DNA from: a virus
Length of the DNA stretch: 64,000 bases
Strand: one strand, 5' to 3'
Virus record (IMG/VR): IMGVR_UViG_3300005340_000040
Span: 1-64,000 of that record
Made by a program: the position numbers and the translations under genes. Below the pieces are notes generated by a model. The model was not told the origin of the DNA, made no database searches, and worked only from the letters and a program-made list of their open reading frames with translations. Below are positions 22,701 to 31,111 of this stretch, piece after piece (position 1 is the stretch's first letter; every line of letters starts with the position of its first letter).

Positions 22701-23259
22701 TCTGCACGCCGTTGACGATCGGGGGCACCCAAAGCTGCATCTCCACCGTCAACGACTGCGAACCTGTGGGGTTGAGGACCGGGCGGCCCGTCCCCGCACC
22801 GGCCAGCTCGGGGAAGAGGGCGCCGGCCTTGTTCAGCACCTGGACATAGGTGCCCGCCGTCGGCGACGTTTCGCTGGCCTGCGTGCCGGAGAACCTCAGT
22901 TGTCCCCGGAACCGTGGGAAGCTGTCGAAGACCCACCGTTCGAAGCCGCTCAGCCGCTCGAAGAACGCCTCAACCTCCTGCCGCGTGCCGTCGAACGGGA
23001 ACCCGTTGATGATCGCGTCGAAGGCAAGGTTCACCTTCGCCTCCGCCGACATGAAGAAGGTGTGGTTCGTGAACTGCGACCAGTCGACGTTCAGCTGCTG
23101 CGTCGACTTCAGCGGCGATGCGTGCGGATCGTACTGGAACGACGACGTGGAGGCGATGTTCGTGTCCGCCACGTCGCTCCACGTGAGCGTCAGCGGCCGT
23201 GAACCAGAGGCTGCGGCGCGGAGGAACGACGGGACGTATGGGTTCGGCTTCGTGATCAT
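19750..23259 (-). CDS. Large tail protein with LamG-like domains, 1169 aa
   Basis: Two concanavalin/LamG-type jelly-roll modules are suggested: one near residues 170-350 (LTVEMQLWVPP ... GRFNHVAVTLNRG ... GTIDEFRVFHSARTARQL ... YYRFNEP) and another near 700-930 ending in a DGRMSNVRFWSTAL block. The C-terminus (about 1040-1160) has charged helices and PRKTRFKGTNFTVEPHLLERAKHEY. LamG folds bind carbohydrate or protein; here they suggest adsorption or tail decoration. A hairpin and a TACGTA element lie upstream (23275-23302). Confidence 0.72.
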   Translation of the reverse strand: MITKPNPYVPSFLRAAASGSRPLTLTWSDVADTNIASTSSFQYDPHASPLKSTQQLNVDWSQFTNHTFFMSAEAKVNLAFDAIINGFPFDGTRQEVEAFFERLSGFERWVFDSFPRFRGQLRFSGTQASETSPTAGTYVQVLNKAGALFPELAGAGTGRPVLNPTGSQSLTVEMQLWVPPIVNGVQTVCQMLSGTTQGFALHLLSTSSTSSCTAQFSVVSGSSWMAVPLSITKGRFNHVAVTLNRGLGLPFLEAFLSAQPSTESPTQVELGDMDVDGSSLLIGSGTSMQLGPNTVVPTQTLSGTIDEFRVFHSARTARQLATYAAKSLPSTPDLALYYRFNEPPPPLVAAASDPINGVVLDSSGNALHALISNFSASLRSDASLDPSNPVIYERTDSTPVLFPAYPPTVALNQALLASASAYDQANPNLITRLVPQHYLLEGAQQDGFVELEGTAGSPYGGSGVPGQGRMGNVQVLVSLLYIWARFFDDIKLFVDSFSTLRTVDYDSNDTVPDNFLIDMVRGYGFNLPPLFNDSTIEQYVRGENVDAQDITVNEQSLRAVQTQLLRRVLVNLPDVLRSKGTQHSIRSFLRAVGIDPGSSVRIREFGGPTTQQLSFSRERKIEPGTMVQFSTSSLVVSPFLSASRIEPGYPPVIGQFVQRTPAAPNGVSNNRSDGLLTSGSWTWEGIVRYTPAAVAMLQSTTQSLVRLCATGSVSGSSQGSAGIIANLLAVSSSAQPKLVLYARPGDAAGAPMLRMELALPAPGVFDFDRWNVSFGCRRGDDGLASVSSSYFLRAGRQNDGGVEVLLTTASFFQEAPSGGNNVLQVTNSASNASGSYVALGTRQLILSGAGGTAFPHLNNILVAPDEARITVFDGRMSNVRFWSTALEEDEWEEHVRNYASTGVRDPLTHWNYTSATSGSFGRLRLSSLARQDPRRANSTASLGPLGSITFLDFSESGLHLTGSGFPLEQDAVVGEIFDLSYISPYFDEASVDEKVRARSFQDVDLVDRTPWAAPAPVHEIDPSERPTDDVRFVVEFSLVDVLNRDIITMFSTLDAMDDALGAPELLFAPDYPDLERMRDVYFRRIKEKLNFQAFFEFYRWFDSSIGTFIQQLVPRKTRFKGTNFTVEPHLLERAKHEYMSSEIYVGDSNRQRLDSSILLQQIAGSLRKF

Positions 23260-23274
23260 CGACGCTCGAGCGCA

Positions 23275-23302
23275 GCCGGGGGCACCCCGGCCGCATTACG
23301 TA
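23275..23302 (-). promoter_or_regulatory. Intergenic hairpin with TACGTA element
   Basis: GCCGGGG (23275-23281) and CCCCGGC (23285-23291) form a strong 7-bp stem with a 3-base loop, next to TACGTA (23297-23302), in the 50-base gap between two tail genes. It may be an internal promoter with a 5' hairpin or an RNA-processing or attenuation site. No U-tract follows. Confidence 0.35.
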
Positions 23303-23309
23303 TCAAGCC

Positions 23310-24824
23310 CTAGACGGTGCCGTCCACCCTGAAGGGCGGGCTGGCCGACTTGTAGAGCTGCTGGTTGTTGCCCGTGATGATCTTCAGGTCGATGACGTAG
23401 CTGCGTTCCACGACGAGGTTCGACGTGTCGAGCTTGAAGTACATGCCGTTGGCGTCGCTCGACGCACGCGTCGAGTTCGTCTGCATGTCGAACGGGACGG
23501 CGATGCGCCCGCTGTAGGCATCGCGGACCTGGTAGTGCACGTCCCTGACGACGATCCCTGGTGCCTCGACGGGCTGGCGCACCGCCTGCCTGAAGTAGGG
23601 TGCCGTGTAGTCGAAGATGTTGATGCGCACCACCGCCTGCTCCGCGGGGCCGAACGTGTCCCGGATGCCGAGTAGCGAGACGTCGTAGCGTTTCGGGTCC
23701 AACGACGTCGACCCACGCTGGGGTGGGTACGCCTTGATCGTGCTCCCGGTGAGGAAGCTGACCTGGCCGTTGGGCGATCGCCAGACGGGCGTGAAGGTGA
23801 TCGATCCCGATGCCTGCCACTGCGGCTGCAGGGCCGGATCGGCCGCGAGCACAGTGATCGATGCTGAGTAGATCCCGACGGCGGGCAACCTCCCGTAGGA
23901 GTGCTGCGATCCCGTGAAAAACAACGAGTACAGGCCGCCCGATACGGGCGTCACGAGCTGCAGCTGCAGGCAGTTCGACCCGGTGAGCGGCGTGGTCCCC
24001 GACACGAGGTTCGCTGGCGCGTTGCGCACGTAATTGTACAGGAACAGGACGCTGGGCGAGTCGAGGTAGACGTTGCTCGAGTCGTCCTGTATCGAGTCGT
24101 CGAAGCGGACGACGAGCTCGGGCCGCAGCTCCACGTCGAAGGCGGTGCGGCTGGCGAAACGCTTGACGAAGTACGAACGTTGGTCGTTCTCCAGCGACGC
24201 GTCGAAGGCGACTCGGAAACCGCGGTCGGGGATCAGACCGGCCAGCGCGGACGATACCGCAGCTGTGACGTCGACGTCGAGGTCCTCCTCGCCCGTGGGG
24301 AAGAACTGGGACGAGCGAAGGTTCGTCCCCCGCGAGGCTGTCAGGTAATCGCACGGTGCCCTGTCGTCGCCGCCCTGCATGCAGCCGGACATGAACCAGC
24401 TGGACGTGTGCGAGGAGGAGGCGAAGCTGCACACGTCGACGTCAGAGTACAGGACGACGTCGCGCCCCAGCCCCTCGTCGAACGACGCTGACAACGGGAA
24501 GACCGCGACGGTGAAGCTGCTGGGGGTCGGCTGCCCACCGTACACGTCGTGCAGCCGCATGCGGCACGAGAAGCTGGGGTTCGTCACGTCGACCAGCGAC
24601 GATGCGACCAGGGCACGCAGCGGTGACAGGTCGAACTGCACCAGCAGGCGCGACAGCTCAACGTTCGGAAACGTCCCCGACACGTTCTTCGTGGCGGTCA
24701 TACCGTAGAGCTTGAACAGGTCCAGCGATCCTGCAGCACCCACGTTGCTGCCGGTGACCCGGTTCCCGGACACCACCCTGTCCGTGATGTAGGCATCCTG
24801 CAGAGGTTGTAGCACCTTGTACAC
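23310..24824 (-). CDS. Virion structural protein, 504 aa
   Basis: Begins at GTG 24824 (MYKVLQPLQDAYITDR...). This opening, followed by an AGSLDLFKLYG block and RLLVQFDLSPLRAL, recalls a structural family I know from other large environmental phages, with an N-terminal beta-sandwich like DNRLRE carbohydrate-related modules. Later repeats of short beta strands fit a tail or baseplate-attached protein. GAGGTGAG precedes the start. Function beyond structure is not clear. Confidence 0.65.
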   Translation of the reverse strand: MYKVLQPLQDAYITDRVVSGNRVTGSNVGAAGSLDLFKLYGMTATKNVSGTFPNVELSRLLVQFDLSPLRALVASSLVDVTNPSFSCRMRLHDVYGGQPTPSSFTVAVFPLSASFDEGLGRDVVLYSDVDVCSFASSSHTSSWFMSGCMQGGDDRAPCDYLTASRGTNLRSSQFFPTGEEDLDVDVTAAVSSALAGLIPDRGFRVAFDASLENDQRSYFVKRFASRTAFDVELRPELVVRFDDSIQDDSSNVYLDSPSVLFLYNYVRNAPANLVSGTTPLTGSNCLQLQLVTPVSGGLYSLFFTGSQHSYGRLPAVGIYSASITVLAADPALQPQWQASGSITFTPVWRSPNGQVSFLTGSTIKAYPPQRGSTSLDPKRYDVSLLGIRDTFGPAEQAVVRINIFDYTAPYFRQAVRQPVEAPGIVVRDVHYQVRDAYSGRIAVPFDMQTNSTRASSDANGMYFKLDTSNLVVERSYVIDLKIITGNNQQLYKSASPPFRVDGTV

Positions 24825-24848
24825 TGTCTCACCTCGTGTGGTACGGCA

Positions 24849-26693
24849 TCAGACGCTTGCGCGGCCGACGATGTCGACGTCCGGGTACCTGACCTCGAAG
24901 ATGCCTCCCGCCGGCGGGAACAGCAGCCCCACCCGAGAGTTGCTGGACACGTCGTAGGTCACCTCGCTGTACTGGCGATTGTTGACGACGCCAGCGAGGT
25001 TCTCGAAGCTCATGCGGTTCATTGAGATGACGCCGGGCACCTGGAAGATCAGGTTCGACAGGTCCGACATGACGATCGGCTGATCGATGTGAAAGTTTCC
25101 GATGTTGAAGTACGCCTGCAGCCGCGTGAGGACGTTCTGCAGGACGATCGTCCTGTTCAGGGCCGGATCGAGGAGCACGTCGAACGTGAACTGCAGGTTG
25201 ACGACCCGCGCATCCAGGATGTCGATGGCATCGCTGATCATCCTGTAGGGGTTCAGGTATTTCACCAGGTTGATCTTCAGGGTGTCGGGCGACGTGATCA
25301 GCCGGTTGCTGCTGTCGCGCGACACTATGAACAGCTGCGTCGACAGCGGGTTGTGCGGGTTCGAGCGGATGGCCGCCCGGAAGACTCGACCGAAGTTGCT
25401 GGGTATCGTGTAGACGCGGGCCAGCAGGTCCTCGCGGGTGACGATCCTCTCCTGCGAGTTCCTGACGGCGGGGATGAGAGCCTTGAGGTCGTCCTGCGTG
25501 GGAGCGTCCTCGCCGCCCGCAGCCCTGAGTTTATTGGTGACCTCGAGGCTGCCTCGCACGGCCGCGGCCACGCTGGCCGGAGGGTTGCCCGGGAAGAACA
25601 TGTTCAACGTCCTGGGCGTCTGGACGTTGTCGACGTCGACGTTGTGGTTCAGGCCGCCGCCGTAGCGGTACGTGATCGAGTACGTGGTGCCGGCCGCCGC
25701 GACCCCCAACGTCGTCGTCGACAGCAGCTGCTGGGGGTTGATGGGCACACGGGAGAACGTCCTGCTGTACGGGAACGAGACCGCGAAGCTCGACGGGTCA
25801 GGGATGATGTCGTCCTGCAGCGACTCCGCGTTGCCGCCGCCGAACGTCAGCGTGGTGCGCCTGCTGGTGAGGTCCACGCTGGTGATGTACCTGTAGGGAG
25901 CGGGGATGACCTTGATCGTGTCTCGGACGAGGTCATTGTCCTTCGCGGTGTTGAGCACGTTCCTGAAGACGACGTCGTGCGTCAGGGCCCCGACGCGGTG
26001 GTAGATGTTGCCCAGGAGGTCGTTGACTGACGCGATGTCCGAGACGTTCGCGTTCTGCAGCACGATCTTGTTGAAGGGGACAAACGTCGGCGCGACGACG
26101 ACGTTCTCGGTCGCCTCCACGCCCGAGATGCACAGCCCGCTAGCAGCCAGCACGAACGTCAGCGGGACGCCGGACGAGCTCTTTTGGCCGATCCTGAAGC
26201 TAGCGAGCAGCGTACCGTCCGAACGCGTCGCTGTGAAGTCGATGTCCTCGAGGAGGTTGAACACGACCCCATTGTTCGCAGTGAAGTTCGAGTTGGCCCT
26301 GATCACCGGCAGCGCGTCGGGGCGCGGGCGCACCACCCCGGCGACGTTGGCTGCCGGCAGCTCAACGTAGGCCGTGACCGGGACCAGCGCGGGCGAGGCG
26401 CCCACGATGGGGACCCCCGCCGCGTTGAGCTGCCTCTGGACGTTAACCGTCTCGACGGCCGTGTCCGGGTTCAGCTCGCCGTACTGGTGGTCGAGGTAGA
26501 AGGACATGTTGTCGCCGACGTAGGCGGCCATGTCCAGCAGCAGCCCACCCAGGCTGCTCTCGGAAAAATCGCGGAGCCTGTCGGGGTAGTATGCCCTTGC
26601 GTACTCCAGCAGGTTGAACCGCAGCGAGTCGAAGTCGCGCGCCAGGTACTTCCTCTGACGCACGACCCTAAGATCATCGCGCTGCAGCGTCAT
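24849..26693 (-). CDS. Baseplate wedge protein, gp6/baseplate-J-like
   Basis: The N-terminus carries the T4 gp6/baseplate-J pattern: RKYLARDFDSLRFNLLEYAR, then DFSESSLGGLLLDMAAYVGDNMSFYLDHQ (in two pieces, residues 42-70) and ELNPDTAVETVNVQRQLNAAG. This protein forms the ring of wedges around the hub of a contractile tail. The length (614 aa) is close to gp6. It lies next to the gp25-like gene, the order expected for a myovirus baseplate. GGGAGG upstream supports the start. Confidence 0.88.
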   Translation of the reverse strand: MTLQRDDLRVVRQRKYLARDFDSLRFNLLEYARAYYPDRLRDFSESSLGGLLLDMAAYVGDNMSFYLDHQYGELNPDTAVETVNVQRQLNAAGVPIVGASPALVPVTAYVELPAANVAGVVRPRPDALPVIRANSNFTANNGVVFNLLEDIDFTATRSDGTLLASFRIGQKSSSGVPLTFVLAASGLCISGVEATENVVVAPTFVPFNKIVLQNANVSDIASVNDLLGNIYHRVGALTHDVVFRNVLNTAKDNDLVRDTIKVIPAPYRYITSVDLTSRRTTLTFGGGNAESLQDDIIPDPSSFAVSFPYSRTFSRVPINPQQLLSTTTLGVAAAGTTYSITYRYGGGLNHNVDVDNVQTPRTLNMFFPGNPPASVAAAVRGSLEVTNKLRAAGGEDAPTQDDLKALIPAVRNSQERIVTREDLLARVYTIPSNFGRVFRAAIRSNPHNPLSTQLFIVSRDSSNRLITSPDTLKINLVKYLNPYRMISDAIDILDARVVNLQFTFDVLLDPALNRTIVLQNVLTRLQAYFNIGNFHIDQPIVMSDLSNLIFQVPGVISMNRMSFENLAGVVNNRQYSEVTYDVSSNSRVGLLFPPAGGIFEVRYPDVDIVGRASV

Positions 26694-26720
26694 CTCTCGA
26701 CCTCCCGGACCCGTGGTTCG

Positions 26721-27194
26721 CTACGCGGCATAGAGGGTGACCTGCAGGCGGCGCTTCAGGACGCGTAGCGACGGGATGTTGAACGTGATCGCGAGGTTGA
26801 TGGTGGCCACCTTCTGGTTCTGCGTCCCGTCCGACGATGACAGGAAGTCCTCGAGGTCAATGTACGGCATCCAGCGCTGCACGGCGGCCTTGATCCGTGA
26901 GATGGCCTGGATGTCGAAGTCGTCGAGCGAGACGAGCTCCGTCACCAGCGGGCGCAGGTTGGCGCCGTAGTCGTAGAAGCCCAACCGCTCGCCCCAGTTG
27001 GTCAGCACCAGGTTCCTGAGGTTGTCAGCTAGCTGGGTCGCCAGGTCGGTCGACGTGGTGAGCAGGTCGTCGCTGCCCAACGAAACAGGCGTGATGATGC
27101 CGACAGGGACGGCCGTCGTCGCTAGCCGGTTGGCGGCCGCGGCGGCCTGCGTCGTTCCTGATGATCTGAAGCTGTAGCTGCCCATCCTCGCCAC
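26721..27194 (-). CDS. gp25-like baseplate wedge protein
   Basis: The 157-residue product matches the GPW/gp25 family: PVSLGSDDLLTTSTD near residue 37, LADNLRNLVLTNWGERLG near 56, YGANLRPLVTE near 77 and a C-terminal beta strand with RVLKRRLQVTLYA. gp25 joins the sheath to the baseplate wedge and starts sheath contraction. It is direct evidence for a contractile tail. It is followed by the gp6-like gene. Confidence 0.88.
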   Translation of the reverse strand: MARMGSYSFRSSGTTQAAAAANRLATTAVPVGIITPVSLGSDDLLTTSTDLATQLADNLRNLVLTNWGERLGFYDYGANLRPLVTELVSLDDFDIQAISRIKAAVQRWMPYIDLEDFLSSSDGTQNQKVATINLAITFNIPSLRVLKRRLQVTLYAA

Positions 27195-27219
27195 ACTACA
27201 TAGGCTGCGGCTCCCGGTC

Positions 27220-28152
27220 TCAGAGCAGGCCCGTCGCTGCAGCGACGGCCTTCGTCACGACGCCCTCGGCCCCCACGACAAGCCCCACGACGTCGACGCA
27301 CACCATGGCCACGACGTTCTTGAGGTAGATGAGCACGCTCGCGATGAGGAGCTTGGGGACGATCGGGATGAGGGGTGCGAGGAGGTCGACGACGATGTCC
27401 AGGCCCAGCTTGAACACGGCGTCGAACTTGAGCTTCGTCAGGTCCAGGACCACGCCCAGGTCGGGCGGCGCCACGAGCTTCGCTATGATGCTGAAGGGCA
27501 GCTTAATCAGCCCAACGATCAGATCGATGAGCGCTAGCTTGGGTAGGCCAGGAACTTGGATCTCAGGCAGCATCAAGGCAAGGAAGTCGGGCAGGTCGGG
27601 GGGCAGCGGTGGCAGGGGTAGGCTGGGCGCTTGGACCTTGATGCCCAGCTTCGCGAGCTTGAGCAGCAGGATGGGCACGGGCGTGAGCTGGGCCTTGATC
27701 GCCAGATCGGGCAGCGTAACGGGGAAGTTCTGCACCTCGGGGAATGCCACGGACGCGTCGAAGATCGGGAACAACGGCGTCGCGCCGCTGGCGTCGAGCG
27801 CCGCTGCCGTCGACGCGTAGAGCAGGTCGGGGAAGATCGCGTTCCATATGGGCGACCGAGACCTGTCGAGGATCGTCGTGGACATCAGGGTGGCCAGAGG
27901 ATCGGGCTCGAACCAGAACAGCGGCTCTGAAGCAAGCGTCGTCACGTTGACGATCGAGGGCCCTGGGATGGGAGGCAGCGGCACGAGGGAGCTGAACACC
28001 CTCGTCGTGGGCAGGCCTCCCCGCCCGTTGCCGTTACCTGTCGCCAGCAGGCCCAGCACCTCGGCGACGTAGCGCGCCCGCGCTGCCTCCGTCAGCTTCC
28101 CATCGTTGAGCAGCCCGGCGCCCGTGAGGATGCGACCGTAGGGGTTCGGCAT
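27220..28152 (-). CDS. Tail/baseplate protein with hydrophobic C-terminal half, 310 aa
   Basis: Residues 1-150 are soluble; residues 155-200 are very Pro/Leu-rich (a LPLPPLPPDLPDFLALMLPE block); residues 205-310 are almost continuously hydrophobic (LALIDLIVGLIKLPFSIIAK, VVDLLAPLIPIVPKLLIASV, VVGLVVGAEGVV). It lies between the spike and gp25-like genes. A membrane-interacting or tail-tip role is an inference from this composition; no family is recognised. Confidence 0.6.
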   Translation of the reverse strand: MPNPYGRILTGAGLLNDGKLTEAARARYVAEVLGLLATGNGNGRGGLPTTRVFSSLVPLPPIPGPSIVNVTTLASEPLFWFEPDPLATLMSTTILDRSRSPIWNAIFPDLLYASTAAALDASGATPLFPIFDASVAFPEVQNFPVTLPDLAIKAQLTPVPILLLKLAKLGIKVQAPSLPLPPLPPDLPDFLALMLPEIQVPGLPKLALIDLIVGLIKLPFSIIAKLVAPPDLGVVLDLTKLKFDAVFKLGLDIVVDLLAPLIPIVPKLLIASVLIYLKNVVAMVCVDVVGLVVGAEGVVTKAVAAATGLL

Positions 28153-28155
28153 GCG

Positions 28156-29616
28156 CTACTTGATCAGTATCTTGCGAGCGAACGTCCCGTTCAGCCCGTC
28201 GGCGGCGCCCTGGGCGCCGCCCATCGTGTCGACGATGGGTTGGGCGGCGACCTGGCCTCCCGCTCCGGCGTTGTTGACCCGGGTGCACAGGGGCGCGAGG
28301 TCAGCGTCCTCGCCTCCCAATCGCACGACGCCGGCGCGGGCCGGCGTGAAGATGATGTCGCCGTTGGTCCGCAGGATTATGGAGGCGCAGTCGGCCGGAT
28401 CGTTGCTGGGTTCCTGCACGTTTCCCGCCGCGTCGATGCCCGTTGCTCCCGTCACCAGGATGACGACGTCATGGCGCGCCAGCAAGCGCACCTTGTCGGT
28501 CTTGATGACGATCGCGCCTTCCCCCGAACCGTCGTCGACGGACGGGTTCGCGGCGTGGGCATGGACCACCGCCCCGACGCCGAAGTTCACGTCGGGCCTC
28601 GTTCGCTGCGCGATCAGGACCCGCGACCTGTCGTTCCTGAGGTCGACGTCGCCCTCGTGCTCCGCAAGCTCTGCTCGTGATTTCCCGACCTCGAAGCCGA
28701 CGACGTTCTTCACGGCCTTCCCGCCCGTCGCGGGGGTCTGCCCCCGGCCGGCGACCAGGTCGATCGACCCTGCCCCCGGACCGTCGTCGTCGCCGGCCGG
28801 GGGGCTCGGAACGCGGCCCGTGGGTCCCGGTGCATCGTAGGTGGCAGCGGGCCCTGTGCGGTCGGTCCCCAGGACGATCAACGTGTTGTTGCTGCCCTCG
28901 AGGGCCATGTCAGCGGGCCGCTTGCGGTACCTGGACACCGCTTCGTACGTGCTGATCCTCGCCGCATCGGACGCCGTCAGCAGCTTCTCGTACGCCCGCT
29001 CGTCGCTTGGCAGGCTCGTGGTCCCAGCGACGGTGTACCGCTCACCCCCCTTATCGTCGACGGCACCGTTGCGGAACTCGTACTTGGGTTCGGGCGGGCC
29101 GTCGAAGGCAGCGCTCAGCCCAGGCATGAACGACGAGTCAAACTGCCTGTCGGCGTGGGTGTAGTTGACGTCCTCCACGAACGCTGGCTGCACGATCCTG
29201 CACATCCAGTATCCCAGCTCGTTGACCTTCGCGTCCGGGTGCTCGAACATCCCCCAGACGTGCTCGCCGGGCTTCGCCGGCATCGACAGGTGCGGCGGGA
29301 AGAATGGGTACAGCACCATCACCTTCTCGCTGGCGCCGGAGTCGCCCCCCATGACGCGGCGTGCGATGATGCTGTTCCGTGGTGCGACGGCTGCGTAGCC
29401 CAGGTTGCTGACGCCGAGCTCGTGCTCGTAGTAGCTCAGTTTAGCGCGGTCCACGACGTCAGGATCGTTGATGACGTCGAGCACGACGAAGCGTAGGAAG
29501 CTCGGACCGGCGCCCACCTCCTGGCGAGCGTAGGCAGCTCGCGTTGCCAGGACCTCACCATGGCGCCCCTCGGCGATGTGCTTGGTGTCCTGGGCATCGT
29601 ACCTGCCGCCCGACAC
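28156..29616 (-). CDS. Baseplate central-spike protein, gp5/VgrG-OB-like
   Basis: GTG 29616 follows AGGAG and the preceding stop closely. Residues 45-165 have the OB-fold pattern of gp5-type spikes (KVMVLYPFFPPHLSM, EHVWGMFE, GYWMCRIVQPAF). The C-terminal half (about 330-480) is rich in short beta strands and Asp/Asn/Gly, as expected for a beta-helical needle (VRLLARHDVVILVTG, SIILRTNGDIIFTPARAG). It would form the membrane-piercing spike of the contractile tail. No lysozyme domain is visible. Confidence 0.75.
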   Translation of the reverse strand: MSGGRYDAQDTKHIAEGRHGEVLATRAAYARQEVGAGPSFLRFVVLDVINDPDVVDRAKLSYYEHELGVSNLGYAAVAPRNSIIARRVMGGDSGASEKVMVLYPFFPPHLSMPAKPGEHVWGMFEHPDAKVNELGYWMCRIVQPAFVEDVNYTHADRQFDSSFMPGLSAAFDGPPEPKYEFRNGAVDDKGGERYTVAGTTSLPSDERAYEKLLTASDAARISTYEAVSRYRKRPADMALEGSNNTLIVLGTDRTGPAATYDAPGPTGRVPSPPAGDDDGPGAGSIDLVAGRGQTPATGGKAVKNVVGFEVGKSRAELAEHEGDVDLRNDRSRVLIAQRTRPDVNFGVGAVVHAHAANPSVDDGSGEGAIVIKTDKVRLLARHDVVILVTGATGIDAAGNVQEPSNDPADCASIILRTNGDIIFTPARAGVVRLGGEDADLAPLCTRVNNAGAGGQVAAQPIVDTMGGAQGAADGLNGTFARKILIK

Positions 29617-29619
29617 GGC

Positions 29620-30000
29620 CTAGGAGCTCCTGATCTTGTCGTAGATCTGGTTGGGGTCGATGGGCCCGTCGTCCTTGGGACCCTGTTCCCGCGAGATCAT
29701 CTCCGCCAGCTTGATGAAGTGGTCGGTGGAGCGCGCCATGCGCTCCAGGTACGATGCGATCGCCTTGCCGTGCACAGCGTGCTCTGTCGACTTGTCGCCC
29801 ACGATGCGCACCAGCTTCGTGTACATCATGTAGGCGTTGCGTCGATCCTCGATGGCGTTCTCGTAGATCTCCTTCCACAGCTGGCGCTTCTTATCGTCGA
29901 GGCTGCTGATGTCCTTCAGCAGGGCGTCGAAGTTCCTGATCCTCGCTTGGTCGTTGAGGAGCTCCGCGTCGTCCGCCTGCTGGTTGCCTACCGTGCTCAT
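29620..30000 (-). CDS. Helical protein of unknown function in the late operon, 126 aa
   Basis: Almost entirely helical and charged (RIRNFDALLKDISSLDDKKR, RRNAYMMYTKLVRIVGDKST, LERMARSTDHFIKLAEMIS). It sits between the sigma factor and the spike gene with tight spacing, preceded by GAGGTAGG. It might be a chaperone or baseplate-assembly factor; no motif proves it. Confidence 0.6.
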   Translation of the reverse strand: MSTVGNQQADDAELLNDQARIRNFDALLKDISSLDDKKRQLWKEIYENAIEDRRNAYMMYTKLVRIVGDKSTEHAVHGKAIASYLERMARSTDHFIKLAEMISREQGPKDDGPIDPNQIYDKIRSS

Positions 30001-30008
30001 TTGGTGCC

Positions 30009-30800
30009 CTACCTCGACCTATGATCGTTCCGCAGCTTTCGGTAGTGCTTTTTGATGATCTGCATGGTGGTCGTCAGCTGCTTGGGGCTCAGGCCGCTGA
30101 TCTCGCGCATGTAGAGCAGGACGGCGCTCTTGTTGAGGAAGTCGATGTCGTCGACGTTCTCGAAGATGGTGATGATGCTGTTGATGCACGTCAGCTCGTT
30201 CTCGGTCTTGGCCTTGGCCCTGATCTCGTGCAGCATCTCGACGATGTTCCTCGGCATGCTCGCCGCGTCGAGCATGGCATCCTGCCCCATGACGGTGCAG
30301 TGCTCGTCGATGATGCGGTGCTCGTTGGCGGAGAGCGCCTCAGGATCGTCGAGGCTGATGCTGCGGCGCATGCGCTGCACCTTCTGCTTCGTCCTGATGA
30401 TCAACCAGTTCTTCGCCACCACGTTGAAGTACGAGAACGCGTTGGTCCCCCGCGTGGGGTCGAACTTATGGATCGTCTCAAAGAGGAAGTTGACGCAGTC
30501 GTTCTTCAGGTCGTCGTAGCTGTCGTGCAGGCTGGTGAACTTGTGGATGTTGATCAGATTCTCGGCCAACTTCTCGAACGCCGGCATGATGCTCGTGACG
30601 TACAGCTTCTCGCGCTGCTTCCTGTCGTCGACCGCCAGCTGGTAGGCGACGATGGCCGCCTGCGTTCCAGCGTTGAAGTAACGGCGTGCCTCCTTCGCCT
30701 TCGCCTTCTCCTCCGGGGTCAAGGCCTTCTCGGGTTCACGAGCGGGGGTGGGGGGCATGGGACGTGCGGTCCGCGGCTGCCTAGGCTGTCGTTTCATCAT
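30009..30800 (-). CDS. Late sigma factor, T4 gp55-like
   Basis: After a Pro-rich, charged N-terminus (residues 1-40) comes a sigma region-2-like core: KLAENLINIHKFTSLHDSYD near residues 77-96, LKNDCVNFLFETIHKFDPTRG near 98-118, and a NAFSYFNVVAKNWLIIRTKQ block near 120-139, equivalent to the -10-binding and core-binding helices. The family directs host RNA polymerase to phage late promoters and lacks a full region 4. The start overlaps the preceding gene's stop (ATGA). It heads the structural operon, as expected for late control. Confidence 0.85.
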   Translation of the reverse strand: MMKRQPRQPRTARPMPPTPAREPEKALTPEEKAKAKEARRYFNAGTQAAIVAYQLAVDDRKQREKLYVTSIMPAFEKLAENLINIHKFTSLHDSYDDLKNDCVNFLFETIHKFDPTRGTNAFSYFNVVAKNWLIIRTKQKVQRMRRSISLDDPEALSANEHRIIDEHCTVMGQDAMLDAASMPRNIVEMLHEIRAKAKTENELTCINSIITIFENVDDIDFLNKSAVLLYMREISGLSPKQLTTTMQIIKKHYRKLRNDHRSR

Positions 30801-31108
30801 CGTTCGTCCTCATCGTCCGCATCGTCGCGACCGTACACCACGACGTCAGCAGCGATCGCCAGAACGGCGTTCCTTGCACGGGCCATGGCGTTGACGGTCT
30901 CGCGGACCACGGGCTCATCGCTCATGACAGGCGTCGAGGCAAGGCGCGAGAGGTCCTGGAAGCAACCGTCCAGCACGTCGAGGGATGATTCGATCGTGTC
31001 GACGAGCCGCTCGCGCTGGTCCATCAGGACGAGGTTCTGCCTGATCGTGATGACGTTGACCGCGATCGACGCAGCGAGCAGCACCATGATGATGACCAAC
31101 GACCACAC
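30797..31108 (-). CDS. N-terminally anchored membrane protein, 103 aa
   Basis: GTG start at 31108; residues 2-19 (WSLVIIMVLLAASIAVNV) form one membrane segment, followed by a soluble helical region (LVDTIESSLDVLDGCFQDLS) and an acidic tail DDADDEDER. The short TAGGCCGTG at its start (previous stop, spacer, start) is the same as at the spike gene. A lysis-related or membrane-signalling role is possible. Confidence 0.6.
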   Translation of the reverse strand: MWSLVIIMVLLAASIAVNVITIRQNLVLMDQRERLVDTIESSLDVLDGCFQDLSRLASTPVMSDEPVVRETVNAMARARNAVLAIAADVVVYGRDDADDEDER

Positions 31109-31111
31109 GGC

